From Candidatus Didemnitutus sp. (GTDB lineage Bacteria; Verrucomicrobiota; Verrucomicrobiia; Opitutales; Opitutaceae): DNA of 64,000 nucleotides. Shown here piece by piece: positions 7,681 through 16,188 of the stretch. How positions within the stretch are numbered: position 1 is the stretch's first letter; each line of letters starts with the position of its first letter. The position numbers were made by a program, and so were the translations under genes. The notes under the pieces were generated by a model that saw only the letters and a list, made by a program, of their open reading frames with translations, was not told the origin of the DNA and made no database searches. The stretch lies in the NCBI GenBank assembly GCA_019634575.1, contig JAHCAY010000003.1:280556-344555 (forward strand), written 5' to 3'.

Positions 7681-9086
7681 AGACACTCCTGCTGTTGTTG
7701 ATCGGGTTCGGGGCGGCCGTGGCGGCACGCGGCCAAGAGTACGGTCCGTTCGACCTTGCGTTGAATGGCGGCAGCGTGACTTACGAGGTCGCGACGAGCA
7801 GCGGCACGCTGCTGGTGAGCGCGGGGTCTTCGGGCGGAGGAACCGGCGGCCGGAATTACGCGTTTTCCGAGGCGCGGAATGGCAGCAGCATCTCCGGATG
7901 GGGCAATGAGCGGATCACCTTCAGCGGAGTTGGAGAGCCGAAACTGGTGGCGGCATACTACTGGTGGGTGTCATTGAGCGAGGACGGTTCGTGGGGCTAC
8001 TACGACGAGCTGAAGATTTATGTTCGGCTGGCGGCATCGCCGCCACAGCCGAACCGCGCTCCCACGATCGCGTGGAGTTCCGCGCCGGCCGGTGCGCCGG
8101 ATGGCGCGGGGTACTTTGTGGCGGCGCGGGGCCAGGACGCGGATGGGAATCTCGCGCAGGTGAACGTGTGGAAAGGCGGCACCTCGTTTGCCACCGGCAG
8201 CGCGGGCGACGGCAGTGAGCGAGAGTCGGGCAACTGGACGAGTGACGCGGGGCCACGGAGTGTCACGTTCACGGCCCAGGCGGTCGATTCGGACGGTGCA
8301 GTGTCACCGCTCATCTCGACTGTGGTGACAATCGATGCGCCCGCGGTGACAACGCACACCCTGGTGGTGAACGCCGGACCGGGCGGGTATGTCTCAGGAG
8401 GCGGAAACTATCCGAATGGAACGTCAGTGACGGCGATGGCTGCGCCTGATGCGTCCCATGTCTTTTCGGGATGGACGGGCGACATCGGAGGAGCGGCCAA
8501 TCCGCTGACCGTGACGCTGGATCGGGACATCAGCCTCACCGCCAACTTCGCGCTGCGGCAGTTCATGGTGGTCACCGGTACTTCCGGAGGAGGATCGGTA
8601 TCGGCCGGTGGCGTGTTCCCTTTCGGAGCCTTCGTCACGCTCAATGCAACAGCGGACTCCGCACATTGGTTCAGTGGATGGGGCGGCGACGCGAGTGGAA
8701 CGGCCAATCCCGTGGCCGTGGTCGTCGATCGCACGAAGTACATCCAGGCGATCTTCTCGGCTAAGGCCACCCAGACGATATCGGTGACCCCGCTGGGGCA
8801 ACTGGCTCCCGGTGCGGTGGTCACCGTGGTGGCGAGCGCGAGCTCCGGCCTGCCCGTCTCGTTGGCCGTTGTGGACGGTCCGGGACGGCTGGACGGCAAC
8901 GTCCTGACGGTAACCGGGACCGGACCCATCACGATCGAGGCAAACCAAGGCGGCGACACGTTCACGTTGGCCGCGAGTCCGGTGCGTTTGAGCACGAGCG
9001 TCGCCGTGGGCGGCGTAGTCCGGGTGCAACGGACGCCTCGGACGCTCCTCGGCAGCGAGAGTCATTTCCTGATCGGCAACCCCTGA
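7677..9086 (+). CDS. Secreted InlB-repeat protein, putative pilus-associated adhesin
   Basis: A 469-residue exported protein with signal peptide ('MKTLLLLLIGFGAAVAARGQ'). The middle has a fibronectin/Ig-like stretch, then two tandem InlB-B-type repeats at about residues 225-365, each ending in 'FSGWTGD' or 'FSGWGGD' followed by 'NPLTVTLDRDISLTANF' or a similar closure. The C-terminal part is a beta-rich Ig-like domain. InlB repeats occur in surface proteins of many Gram-negative and Gram-positive bacteria and are often adhesive. Its position inside a pilus operon, between the pseudopilin and the secretin, suggests that it is displayed or exported by this machine; that is inference. Confidence 0.65.
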   Translation: MKTLLLLLIGFGAAVAARGQEYGPFDLALNGGSVTYEVATSSGTLLVSAGSSGGGTGGRNYAFSEARNGSSISGWGNERITFSGVGEPKLVAAYYWWVSLSEDGSWGYYDELKIYVRLAASPPQPNRAPTIAWSSAPAGAPDGAGYFVAARGQDADGNLAQVNVWKGGTSFATGSAGDGSERESGNWTSDAGPRSVTFTAQAVDSDGAVSPLISTVVTIDAPAVTTHTLVVNAGPGGYVSGGGNYPNGTSVTAMAAPDASHVFSGWTGDIGGAANPLTVTLDRDISLTANFALRQFMVVTGTSGGGSVSAGGVFPFGAFVTLNATADSAHWFSGWGGDASGTANPVAVVVDRTKYIQAIFSAKATQTISVTPLGQLAPGAVVTVVASASSGLPVSLAVVDGPGRLDGNVLTVTGTGPITIEANQGGDTFTLAASPVRLSTSVAVGGVVRVQRTPRTLLGSESHFLIGNP

Positions 9087-9097
9087 ATCCTTTTCCC

Positions 9098-10462
9098 ATG
9101 AAATCCCTCCTGTGGTTGGTGTGTGCGGCGAGTGCCGCGGCGGCGGACAACGGCTGGCTCGACCGACCGGTCGAGCAGTTCCGGCTGGAGAGGGCGCCAT
9201 TGGCGCCCTCGCTGCGAACGCTGGCGCGTTCGTGCGACGTGCCGGTGGTCGTCGATCCGGATGTCATTGGGGAAGTGAGCGTTGATGTCCGGCAAGGCAC
9301 GCTCCGTCAGGCCCTCATGGCGTTGGTCGTTCCGGCGGGATACTACTTCGAGGAGTCGGAGGGAGGTGTCGTGGTGCGGCGTTTGAAGACGGTCCTCTAT
9401 GCGATCGACTATCCGCAACTGACCAGGAGCGGCACGGGAAGCGCCTCGATCACGTTGGGTGGAACAGGAGCCACCGCGGTGGCGAACGCACCGGCTCAGG
9501 CCGCGCCCGCAAACGGCTCCTCCGACGCCACGCAGGTATCCATCTCGCAGGAGAACCAGAACACCTTCTGGAGCGGACTGGAGGCCGAGTTGCGGGCGAT
9601 GCTGAAGGACGGCGATGCGCTGGTCCTGAACAAATTCTCGGGGGTGGCGCAGGTCACCGCGCCGGCGGCGAGACAGGAGGTCGTGCGCGCGTTCCTGGAA
9701 TTGGTGAACCGGCGCATCTGCTCCCAGGTGGAAATCGAGGCGCGTTTGGTGGAGGTGGCGCTGAGCGATGAACGAAAGCTGGGCATCGATTGGGAATTGG
9801 CGGGTGCGTCGTTGGGTAAGATCGGTGTACAGGCGAGTGCCCCTTTGGACGTGGCGGGTGTGGGCGGTTCGGTGTTCGGGGCCGCCACGTTTGCCGCGAA
9901 AATCGGCCTGCAGCAGACCACCGCGGTCATTCAGGCGCTCCGACAACAGGGAGAGGTCACGACGGTGGCGCAGCCAAGGCTGAGAACGCTCAACAACCAA
10001 ACCGCGATGATCAAGGTCGGCGAGGACCGACCGTTCTTCCGGCTGCAGCAGTCCACGACTTTTCAGCAGAGCGGAAGTTCGAACCAGACGCAGGAGCAGT
10101 TTTCGGTGTCGACGATCACGATCGGCACGATTCTCGCGGTGACGCCGCAAATCGACGCCGCGGGTGTGATCACGCTGGATGTGTTGCCGGCGATCACGCG
10201 GCTGCAGGCGATCGTGACGAGTCCGGATGGCAGACAGACCGCACCGGTCACGGAGGTGAAGCAGGCTTCGACCATCGTTCGTTTGCGGGACGGAGAAACG
10301 GCCGTCATCGGCGGACTGATCTCGGAAGAGAAGGGAATTACTGAGCGGAGCGTGCCGGGCTTGGGCGCGGCGCCATTGATCGGAAAAGCTTTCCGCAGCC
10401 GGGGAAGCCTCAGGCGCCGCACGGAACTGGTCATCTTCCTCACGCCGCGGCTCGTGCGCTGA
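9098..10462 (+). CDS. Secretin (GspD/PilQ/MshL family) outer-membrane channel
   Basis: A 454-residue exported protein with signal peptide, an N-terminal N0-like domain (residues ~25-90), and a C-terminal secretin domain ending with 'VPGLGAAPLIGKAFRSRGSL' and 'ELVIFLTPRLVR', the conserved C-terminal motif of secretins. A second element 'LRDGETAVIGGLISEE' is also typical. Secretins form the outer-membrane pore for type II secretion or type IV pili. Shorter than PilQ and close to the MshL type used by pili with PilM/N/O-like partners. The preceding gene ends 11 bases upstream, and the stop overlaps the next start as TGATG. Confidence 0.88.
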   Translation: MKSLLWLVCAASAAAADNGWLDRPVEQFRLERAPLAPSLRTLARSCDVPVVVDPDVIGEVSVDVRQGTLRQALMALVVPAGYYFEESEGGVVVRRLKTVLYAIDYPQLTRSGTGSASITLGGTGATAVANAPAQAAPANGSSDATQVSISQENQNTFWSGLEAELRAMLKDGDALVLNKFSGVAQVTAPAARQEVVRAFLELVNRRICSQVEIEARLVEVALSDERKLGIDWELAGASLGKIGVQASAPLDVAGVGGSVFGAATFAAKIGLQQTTAVIQALRQQGEVTTVAQPRLRTLNNQTAMIKVGEDRPFFRLQQSTTFQQSGSSNQTQEQFSVSTITIGTILAVTPQIDAAGVITLDVLPAITRLQAIVTSPDGRQTAPVTEVKQASTIVRLRDGETAVIGGLISEEKGITERSVPGLGAAPLIGKAFRSRGSLRRRTELVIFLTPRLVR

Positions 10463-11634
10463 TGCAACGTCCCCTTTCCAGTCCGCGAGTCGCGCCGACC
10501 GTGACGGCCGCCCAACAATGGGAGCGCGTGCTCCGTGCGGCCGCGGCCGACGGCGCCAGCGATATCCACTGCGAGCCGAAGGAGGACGGCGTGCTGATCC
10601 GCTTTCGCGTGGACGGCGAGACGCGCGATCATGCGTCGCTGGGATTGGCGGAGCGCGATGCGTTCCTGGCGCGAGGAAAGATCTTCGCGGGCATGGACAT
10701 CACCGAGAAGCGGTTGCCGCAGGATGGACGGGCCGCGTTCGAAGCGGAAGGACGGCGGCTGCACATCCGTGCGAGCACACTGCCAACCGTGCATGGCGAA
10801 AGTCTCGTGTTCCGCTTGCTCGACCAGACGATGCCCAACCAGTCGCTCGAGCAATTGGGGCTCACGCCGGAGGAGGCAGACGCAGTGCGCGAGGCGCTGC
10901 GCGGCCCGGCGGGACTGCATTACATCACCGGGCCGACCGGATCGGGAAAATCGACCACGCTGCATGCGACGTTGCGGGTGTTCGATGCCGGGAAGCGGGT
11001 CCTGCATGCGTTGGAAGACCCCGTCGAATACGAGGTGCGGGCTATTCGGCAGACGGAAATCCGAGAGCGGATCGGACTGACCTTCGCTTCGGCGCTGCGC
11101 GCGCTTTTGCGGCAGAACCCGGATGTCATCTTGGTCGGAGAGACGCGGGACGCGGAGACGGCGCAGCTGGCGATCCGCGCGGCGCTGACGGGGCACACCG
11201 TGCTCTCGACGCTGCACACGAACGATGCGCTGTCGGCTATTCCGCGGCTGCGCGACTTGGGCATCGAAAGTTTCCTGCTGGCGGCCTCGCTGCGGCTGGT
11301 GGCGGCTCAGCGATTGGTAAGAATGCTGTGCCCGGCGTGCCGGAGCCGACATCCCGACAACGCACGGCTCCGCGAACGACACCAAGCGAAGGACGGCAAC
11401 TTCATGCGCGCGGTGGGATGCCCGGCCTGCCGACAGCGCGGGTACCGCGGCCGCGTCGCGATCCATGAGGTGATTCCGATGGGGCGATTCCTGTCGCTGA
11501 TCGCGGCCGATGCGCCCGCGGAGGAACTCGCGGCACTGCGAGATCGGCTGGCCATCCCCACCCTGCGCTCGCGCGGCGTGGCGGCGGCCGCGACGGGGCT
11601 GACGACACTCGAGGAGATCGAGCGCGTACTTTGA
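10462..11634 (+). CDS. GspE/PilB-family assembly ATPase
   Basis: A 390-residue ATPase with N2 domain (residues ~18-120, 'GASDIHCEPKEDGVLIRFRV'), Walker A 'GPTGSGKST' at 157-165, an Asp box 'ILVGETRD', the His box 'VLSTLHTND' and a C-terminal tetracysteine zinc motif formed by two CPAC pairs ('LCPACRSRH', 'GCPACRQRG'). The zinc-binding pair distinguishes GspE/PilB from PilT retraction ATPases. No long N1E domain, so it is short for the family. It would drive pilin assembly on the PilC platform. No separate VirB11-type ATPase gene is visible, so this may be the only such motor in the visible operon. Confidence 0.9.
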   Translation: MQRPLSSPRVAPTVTAAQQWERVLRAAAADGASDIHCEPKEDGVLIRFRVDGETRDHASLGLAERDAFLARGKIFAGMDITEKRLPQDGRAAFEAEGRRLHIRASTLPTVHGESLVFRLLDQTMPNQSLEQLGLTPEEADAVREALRGPAGLHYITGPTGSGKSTTLHATLRVFDAGKRVLHALEDPVEYEVRAIRQTEIRERIGLTFASALRALLRQNPDVILVGETRDAETAQLAIRAALTGHTVLSTLHTNDALSAIPRLRDLGIESFLLAASLRLVAAQRLVRMLCPACRSRHPDNARLRERHQAKDGNFMRAVGCPACRQRGYRGRVAIHEVIPMGRFLSLIAADAPAEELAALRDRLAIPTLRSRGVAAAATGLTTLEEIERVL

Positions 11635-11667
11635 TTTCGGGCCCTGAGGCCCCCAACCAAAACCAAC

Positions 11668-12417
11668 ATGAAGAATAGAAAACTCAGTTCAACGTCCGGA
11701 TATTCCCTCCTCGAGATCGTGATGGTCCTCGCGATCGTCTCCGTGCTCGTCGGCTTGCTGTTGCCGAAAGGCTTCGACGCCCTCCGCAATGCGCGGGTGC
11801 AACAGGTCGAGAAGACCGTGGATACGCTCAAGACGGCGATCACGGACTTCATTAATCTGCCGGGAGGTAACGGTAGCCTGCCACGCACTGAGGGAATCGG
11901 CGTCCCTTGCAGCGGCGCCGCACTGTCCGGCGCGACCGATACCGTGAAGGGCAACGCCGCACGCTTGGACACCGTGCTGCTTGCAGCGGGAAAGCTGGAG
12001 CGACCGCTGGCCCTGCGAATGGGCAGTCAGACGTATACATCAGCGGGTACCGGCAACGAGATCGGATGGAATCAGACGACGCAGGCGTTCGCGATGACTC
12101 CCGATGCCGTGCCGGCGCGCGATTGGTCGGGCGTGACCCGAATCGAGGCGAGGACCGGCAACCCGGCGCTCGCGCCGTCGGCGGCTCAAGGTGCGAACTT
12201 CCGGTTGGATGGAGTCACCAACCGCAGCGCCACGGCTATCGTGGCGTATCTGGTGATCCCGAACGCACCCGCGCGCGATGCGTATGAATTGGCGCTGTCG
12301 ATGAATGCACCGCAGCTCGCGCCGGTGGAAGGCGCTGCGTGCGACACCGGCGTCGTTGCCTACGCGGCCCCCACCAACGGAACCACCACGATCTATGTCT
12401 ATCTCGCCGAAATCTGA
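11668..12417 (+). CDS. Type IV pilin-like protein (probable major or minor pilin)
   Basis: A 249-residue prepilin with a classical leader and hydrophobic helix 'SGYSLLEIVMVLAIVSVLVG', cleavage expected after the Gly before YSLLE and with Glu at +5. The C-terminal globular domain has several Cys residues (for example in 'IGVPCSG' and 'EGAACDTG'), which could form disulphides. The gene begins 33 bases after the ATPase stop. The leading candidate for the main pilin of this operon, but the length (most pilins are ~150-200 residues) would also suit a minor pilin. Confidence 0.78.
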   Translation: MKNRKLSSTSGYSLLEIVMVLAIVSVLVGLLLPKGFDALRNARVQQVEKTVDTLKTAITDFINLPGGNGSLPRTEGIGVPCSGAALSGATDTVKGNAARLDTVLLAAGKLERPLALRMGSQTYTSAGTGNEIGWNQTTQAFAMTPDAVPARDWSGVTRIEARTGNPALAPSAAQGANFRLDGVTNRSATAIVAYLVIPNAPARDAYELALSMNAPQLAPVEGAACDTGVVAYAAPTNGTTTIYVYLAEI

Positions 12418-13630
12418 ACTGACTGTGTTGCTTTGGGGCGATCGCTGGTGGCTTCCGGGCCAGAAGGTTCCGGTGCCCTTCGGCGAAATCACCGAGGCGG
12501 CGGACCGGTTGGCGGAAGCCTGGCCGGAGCCGGTGCGAAGCTTGCGCGTCGTGTACCAGCCGGACGATTTCGCGACGGTGCCGGTGGAGTGCCCGAATGG
12601 CAATCGGGCCACGCTCGCGCTCGTGCTCGCCGAGGAGCACCCGGCCCTCGCGCATCCTGGCCATGTCTGGGCACACGAGCCGATCCTCGCGAACGGGGAA
12701 CGCTTCAGCACGCTGCTGCATTACGAGACGCGACCGTTTCTTTTCGCGCTCGTGCACCGACTGCGGGAGCTCGGCTTCGCCGTGAACGCGGTGTTCCCGA
12801 TGGCCACGTGGCTCAACGCGCTGCCGCCGGAACTCACCGAGACCGGGGCGCTGACGGTGTGCGCGCTGAGTCCCGAGAGGTTCTGCCTGTATCGGCATTC
12901 CTCAGATGGCGTGCGGGCTTTCCGCGCGGGACATGGCGGAGACGTTCTGACCGCGGTCGCGCGCCACCTCGCCGGGGTTCCGGCTCAATCGAACACCGAG
13001 TTCGTGCTGTATGTGACCACGGACGAAAAGCTGGTTGATCAACTAGCGCAGCGGGTGCCAATCGATGAACGGCACATCGTCGGGGTGTATTCATTGGGGC
13101 ACGCATTGGGTCGGCAGACGGTCATCGCGACCCGACACTGTGCGCAGCTGTTGCCACCGGTGCCGTTCGTCACGCCGCCCCAGATCGTGACGTTGCTGTC
13201 GCTGGCCCTGTTGCTGAGTGCCTTAACGGTCGGAGCGACACCGGCTTTGGCTTGGTGGGCGGACCAGCGTGATAAGGCCGAGGCTGAGCGGGAATACACT
13301 CGGCTGCGAACGGAGCTGGAGCCGTTGCGTCGCAATGAACAGGCGCTGGCGGAAATCCGACGGCAACGTGCGGAGTTGGAGGGAAGCCCTCTCCCTATCG
13401 TGGAGTTGATCGACGCGCTTGCGCGGAGCGTGCCGCCCTGCGTGGTGCTCACCCGCCTGGACATCCATCGACAAGGCTTCGAATGCGAAGGCGGTGTCCT
13501 CGTTCCGCTGACGGAAGCGCAGTGGACCGCGTGGATCGACGGGCTCCGGCGCAGCCGGTTGTGGCTGCTGTCGGAGCTGCCGGCGGGAACGCCCGAGCGG
13601 ACTTTCACCCTTAAAGGACGCTGGCCGTGA
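12395..13630 (+). CDS. PilM/PilN-like (GspL-like) inner-membrane assembly protein
   Basis: The start chosen is ATG at 12395 ('MSISPKSEL'), inside the end of the pilin gene, giving 411 residues. An N-terminal ~260-residue soluble region has the spacing of an actin-like PilM/GspL cytoplasmic domain, followed by a transmembrane helix ('LLSLALLLSALTVGATPALA'), a coiled coil ('YTRLRTELEPLRRNEQALAE') and a C-terminal ferredoxin-like domain as in PilN. It thus looks like a PilM-PilN fusion, equivalent to GspL of type II secretion. Context with secretin, ATPase and PilO-like neighbours supports the call. Confidence 0.6.
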   Translation: MSISPKSELTVLLWGDRWWLPGQKVPVPFGEITEAADRLAEAWPEPVRSLRVVYQPDDFATVPVECPNGNRATLALVLAEEHPALAHPGHVWAHEPILANGERFSTLLHYETRPFLFALVHRLRELGFAVNAVFPMATWLNALPPELTETGALTVCALSPERFCLYRHSSDGVRAFRAGHGGDVLTAVARHLAGVPAQSNTEFVLYVTTDEKLVDQLAQRVPIDERHIVGVYSLGHALGRQTVIATRHCAQLLPPVPFVTPPQIVTLLSLALLLSALTVGATPALAWWADQRDKAEAEREYTRLRTELEPLRRNEQALAEIRRQRAELEGSPLPIVELIDALARSVPPCVVLTRLDIHRQGFECEGGVLVPLTEAQWTAWIDGLRRSRLWLLSELPAGTPERTFTLKGRWP

Positions 13631-14190
13631 GCGAACCGATTGATCGCCGTCATTGGCTCCTGCTGCTGGTTGCCGTGGTAATGTTCGCGTGTGTGTTGTT
13701 CGCCCGGCGCCGGATGGCGCCGGGCGCCGCGGCGCGGGAGCAAGTATCCTCGCTGAGGGCCGAGATCGAGCGCTTGCGCGATTGCGACGAACTGCGAGTG
13801 CGCACGGAAACCGAAGCGCTGGCGCACCTGCGGTCCACATCCGCCGCATCTCCGCATCCCTCGGGGTGGCGCCCCCTTGATCACGATCGCTCGCGGTGGT
13901 CGACCGACGCCATCGCGAACTGGTCGGAACTCCTCGCGGCACTTCATGCCATCGAGCAGGTGCCGCTTCGACAGCTGCAGATCCGCACCACCGGTTCCCT
14001 CACCCGAAGAGAAATCTCGAGCGTCGAGGCCGTGCTGTTGCGACCGGCAGCGACTCCGCCCCGCCGCGAGGCCGGCGGGGCCGCGTCGGCCGCGCACATC
14101 GAAACGAAACGGACGGAGGCCGCCGGCGCGTCGCTCGCGACGCGCGCCGGCCCCCGTTCTCCCCGCTCCGAATCACCCAACCAACCATGA
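13627..14190 (+). CDS. PilO-like inner-membrane protein
   Basis: A 187-residue protein starting with GTG (GTGA overlap with the previous stop). It has one N-terminal transmembrane helix ('WLLLLVAVVMFACVLFA') and then a short coiled coil with a small alpha/beta domain. PilO/GspM proteins have the same plan and pair with PilN in the inner-membrane alignment complex. The C-terminal ~45 residues are low-complexity and Arg/Ala-rich. Confidence 0.5.
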   Translation: MSEPIDRRHWLLLLVAVVMFACVLFARRRMAPGAAAREQVSSLRAEIERLRDCDELRVRTETEALAHLRSTSAASPHPSGWRPLDHDRSRWSTDAIANWSELLAALHAIEQVPLRQLQIRTTGSLTRREISSVEAVLLRPAATPPRREAGGAASAAHIETKRTEAAGASLATRAGPRSPRSESPNQP

Positions 14191-14417
14191 TCACACTGAA
14201 TGTCACCGTCCCCGAACCCGTCGCCGCCGAGTATTATCAGGCGGCGGAGGAATTGAACCAACGCTTCGGTTCCACCGATCCGAAGATCGATGCCAAGACG
14301 CTCATGGCGTTCGCACTGTCGCGCAACGACGCCGCCGCGGTGTGCGCCCAGTTCGATCTGGCGCTGCGCTTGGTCCGCACGCCGGACGACAAGCCGTTCA
14401 ATCCGGCGCTGAACTGA
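14187..14417 (+). CDS. Small conserved-type protein, function unknown
   Basis: A 76-residue soluble protein beginning 'MITLNVTVPEPVAAEYYQAA'. No signal peptide or membrane segment. The start overlaps the PilO-like stop (ATGA), so the gene belongs to the same operon. A beta strand followed by a helix with 'VPEPVAAEYYQAAEEL' resembles a ribbon-helix-helix protein, so a regulatory or chaperone role is possible but not shown. Confidence 0.55.
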   Translation: MITLNVTVPEPVAAEYYQAAEELNQRFGSTDPKIDAKTLMAFALSRNDAAAVCAQFDLALRLVRTPDDKPFNPALN

Positions 14418-14490
14418 CTTGGGCGAAAGCCCGCGGTGCCAGCCGCCGGTCCGCACCTCCCAAGTGACCGGCCACAACCCCATACCAAAC

Positions 14491-14901
14491 ATGCCAATCA
14501 AGACCAAACCCGGCGACAACGCCCCCGACGGCGAATCGCCGCTCCAGTTCCGGAACAACCCGGAGATCCAGAAACGACTCGATGCGTTCAAGGAAGCTAA
14601 CCGCCACGATGTGGAATATTACTCCCGGGTCGTGAAAGAGGCGCCCGCGCGGGCAGTGGATATGCTCCTCTACAAGGATATGCAGCGCCACGAGTCGGAA
14701 ATGAGACTGGTGGAGAAGCAACTCCCGCAGGCAAAGGAGTTCTACGACCAGCAACCGGCGGCGGTGAAGAAGCGCATCGATGAACGGTTGGAAAACGTCC
14801 AGCCCTATTACAAGGACAAGGCCTTCGTCGGCGAGGTGCTGCGGGAAATGAACCGGAAGAACCGGCAAATACTCACCACACCGAAGGTGACGGCCGGTTG
14901 A
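14491..14901 (+). CDS. Hydrophilic helical protein, function unknown
   Basis: A 136-residue charged protein, start ATG at 14491 after a 73-base gap. Mostly alpha helix with many Lys, Glu and Gln, no signal peptide or membrane segment. It is the last gene before the hairpin terminator at 14912. No family recognised. Confidence 0.5.
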   Translation: MPIKTKPGDNAPDGESPLQFRNNPEIQKRLDAFKEANRHDVEYYSRVVKEAPARAVDMLLYKDMQRHESEMRLVEKQLPQAKEFYDQQPAAVKKRIDERLENVQPYYKDKAFVGEVLREMNRKNRQILTTPKVTAG

Positions 14902-14911
14902 ATCCCCGTGC

Positions 14912-14944
14912 GCGCCTCCCGCCCGCAGCGGGAGGCGCTTCGGC
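14912..14944 (+). terminator. Hairpin terminator after the secretion/pilus operon
   Basis: Perfect inverted repeat with 11-bp arms (14912-14922 and 14928-14938) and a 5-base loop, GC-rich, followed by a short T-containing tail 'ttcggc'. It lies ten bases past the last gene of the 15-kb operon. The tail is not a strong U-run, so termination efficiency is uncertain. Confidence 0.55.
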
Positions 14945-15059
14945 TCGTCGCGCCGGAGGATGAGTCGTTCGATTCAGGCGATACAAAAAGCCGCGCGATT
15001 CCGCTCAATTTTCGCTCGCCGGGGCGTCTCGTTCGGAATTCAACTGCGTCGGGCCAACA

Positions 15060-15090
15060 CCGTGCTTCGCACGGCTTGGCCTATTTTTTA
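15060..15090 (+). terminator. Second hairpin with T-run upstream of the TIR genes
   Basis: Six-base-pair stem 'ccgtgc/gcacgg' with a 3-base loop at 15060-15074, followed at about 15083 by a T-rich run 'tatttttta'. It stands 14 bases before the first TIR gene. It may end read-through from the upstream operon; the T-run is offset by about eight bases from the stem, so this is a weaker terminator candidate. Confidence 0.4.
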
Positions 15091-15103
15091 TCCCATCTTC
15101 GCC

Positions 15104-15598
15104 ATGGCACGACGCGTGTTCTTCAGCTTCCACTACGAGCGCGATATCTTTCGCGTGAGCCAGGTCCGCATGAGCGGCGTGACGAAGGGCGGTTACGAGG
15201 AATCCGGATTCATCGACCATCCCGATTGGGAAAAGATCGAGCGCGCGGGACACGCGGCGATCAAGCGCTGGATCGATACCCAGATGCAGGGAGCCTCGGT
15301 CCTTGCGGTGCTGATCGGCGCCGAGACCGCGGGGCGCCCTTGGGTGAACTACGAGATCGAGCGCGCACGGGCGTTGAGCCTCGGACTTTTGGGGGTGCGG
15401 ATCCACAACTGCAGGGATCCTCGGACGGGGAACACCGACTACGCGGGGGCGAATCCGTTCGATGGCTTCCGCATTGGCGAAGGCCTCTGGGCACGGCCGC
15501 TGAGCACCATCGTCCCGATCTACGATTGGGTGAACGACAGGGGCTACGCCAACTTCGGATCGTGGGTCGAGGCCGCAGCGAAGGCGGCGGGACGCTGA
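15104..15598 (+). CDS. ThsB-like TIR-fold protein (DUF1863/MTH538 type), copy 1
   Basis: Start ATG at 15104, 164 residues. The opening 'RRVFFSFHYERDIFRVSQVR' and the central 'AVLIGAETAGRPWVNYEIER' are the hallmark of the ThsB/DUF1863 branch of TIR-like proteins; Glu84 in 'WVNYEIER' is the expected catalytic acid. In Thoeris systems ThsB senses infection and makes a cyclic ADP-ribose-type signal from NAD. The gene is the first of a three-gene + strand TIR array and a close paralogue of the gene at 16189. No ThsA (Sir2-SLOG or membrane effector) lies next to it. Confidence 0.8.
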   Translation: MARRVFFSFHYERDIFRVSQVRMSGVTKGGYEESGFIDHPDWEKIERAGHAAIKRWIDTQMQGASVLAVLIGAETAGRPWVNYEIERARALSLGLLGVRIHNCRDPRTGNTDYAGANPFDGFRIGEGLWARPLSTIVPIYDWVNDRGYANFGSWVEAAAKAAGR

Positions 15599-15604
15599 AG
15601 ACCC

Positions 15605-16186
15605 ATGGCACTTTTCACGGCATCGGCGCTGCGGGCCCGGGCGTCCTTGGAGGGGTACTTCACCGAGGAGGGGCGGAGGGAGCACGCCAAGCGGGTGCTC
15701 CTGAACGAGGTTCGCGCGGCGGCCTCGCGGACAAGCACGTACGACATCTTTCTTTCGCATGCGTCGGAGGATGCGATTCTCATCAAGGCCCTGCGCGACG
15801 AACTGGTGGACGCCGGCTTCACCGTTTATGTGGACTGGATCGACGATCCCCAGCTGGATCGCAGCCGGGTCACGACGGAGACGGCCGCGGTGCTGAGGCA
15901 GAGGATGCGCCAATGCCGCTGCCTGCTGTTCGCGACGTCCCAGGCAGCGAGGCAATCCGTGTGGATGCCCTGGGAGCTCGGTTACATGGACGCGCTGACG
16001 ACGGCCCGCGTGGCGATCGTGCCGATCGTGCCGGAGCATGAAGCCGATCGGGATTTCCGGGGCCAGGAATACCTGGGGCTCTACCCGTACATCGACAAGA
16101 CCGGCGCCGCGCTGTACGTGCATCGCGACCGAAGCCGATATGTCCGGTTCGCCGACTGGCTGAACCAGAGACTGGATCCGCGCTGA
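15605..16186 (+). CDS. Classical TIR-domain protein
   Basis: A 193-residue protein. A ~45-residue helical N-terminus is followed by a TIR domain: 'YDIFLSHASEDAILIKALRD' (strand A and box 1), 'GFTVYVDW' (strand B), and 'SVWMPWELGYMDA' with Glu124 as the predicted NADase catalytic acid. TIR domains in bacterial immunity cleave or cyclise NAD. It lies six bases after the first ThsB-like gene and two bases before the second, so the three are almost surely one transcript. Whether it signals or degrades NAD cannot be told from sequence. Confidence 0.83.
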   Translation: MALFTASALRARASLEGYFTEEGRREHAKRVLLNEVRAAASRTSTYDIFLSHASEDAILIKALRDELVDAGFTVYVDWIDDPQLDRSRVTTETAAVLRQRMRQCRCLLFATSQAARQSVWMPWELGYMDALTTARVAIVPIVPEHEADRDFRGQEYLGLYPYIDKTGAALYVHRDRSRYVRFADWLNQRLDPR

Positions 16187-16188
16187 CG

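Noticed and set aside
1..14901. Complete conjugative element
   Set aside because: No relaxase, coupling protein or oriT was seen in the window; they could lie upstream of base 1, so transfer ability is not claimed.
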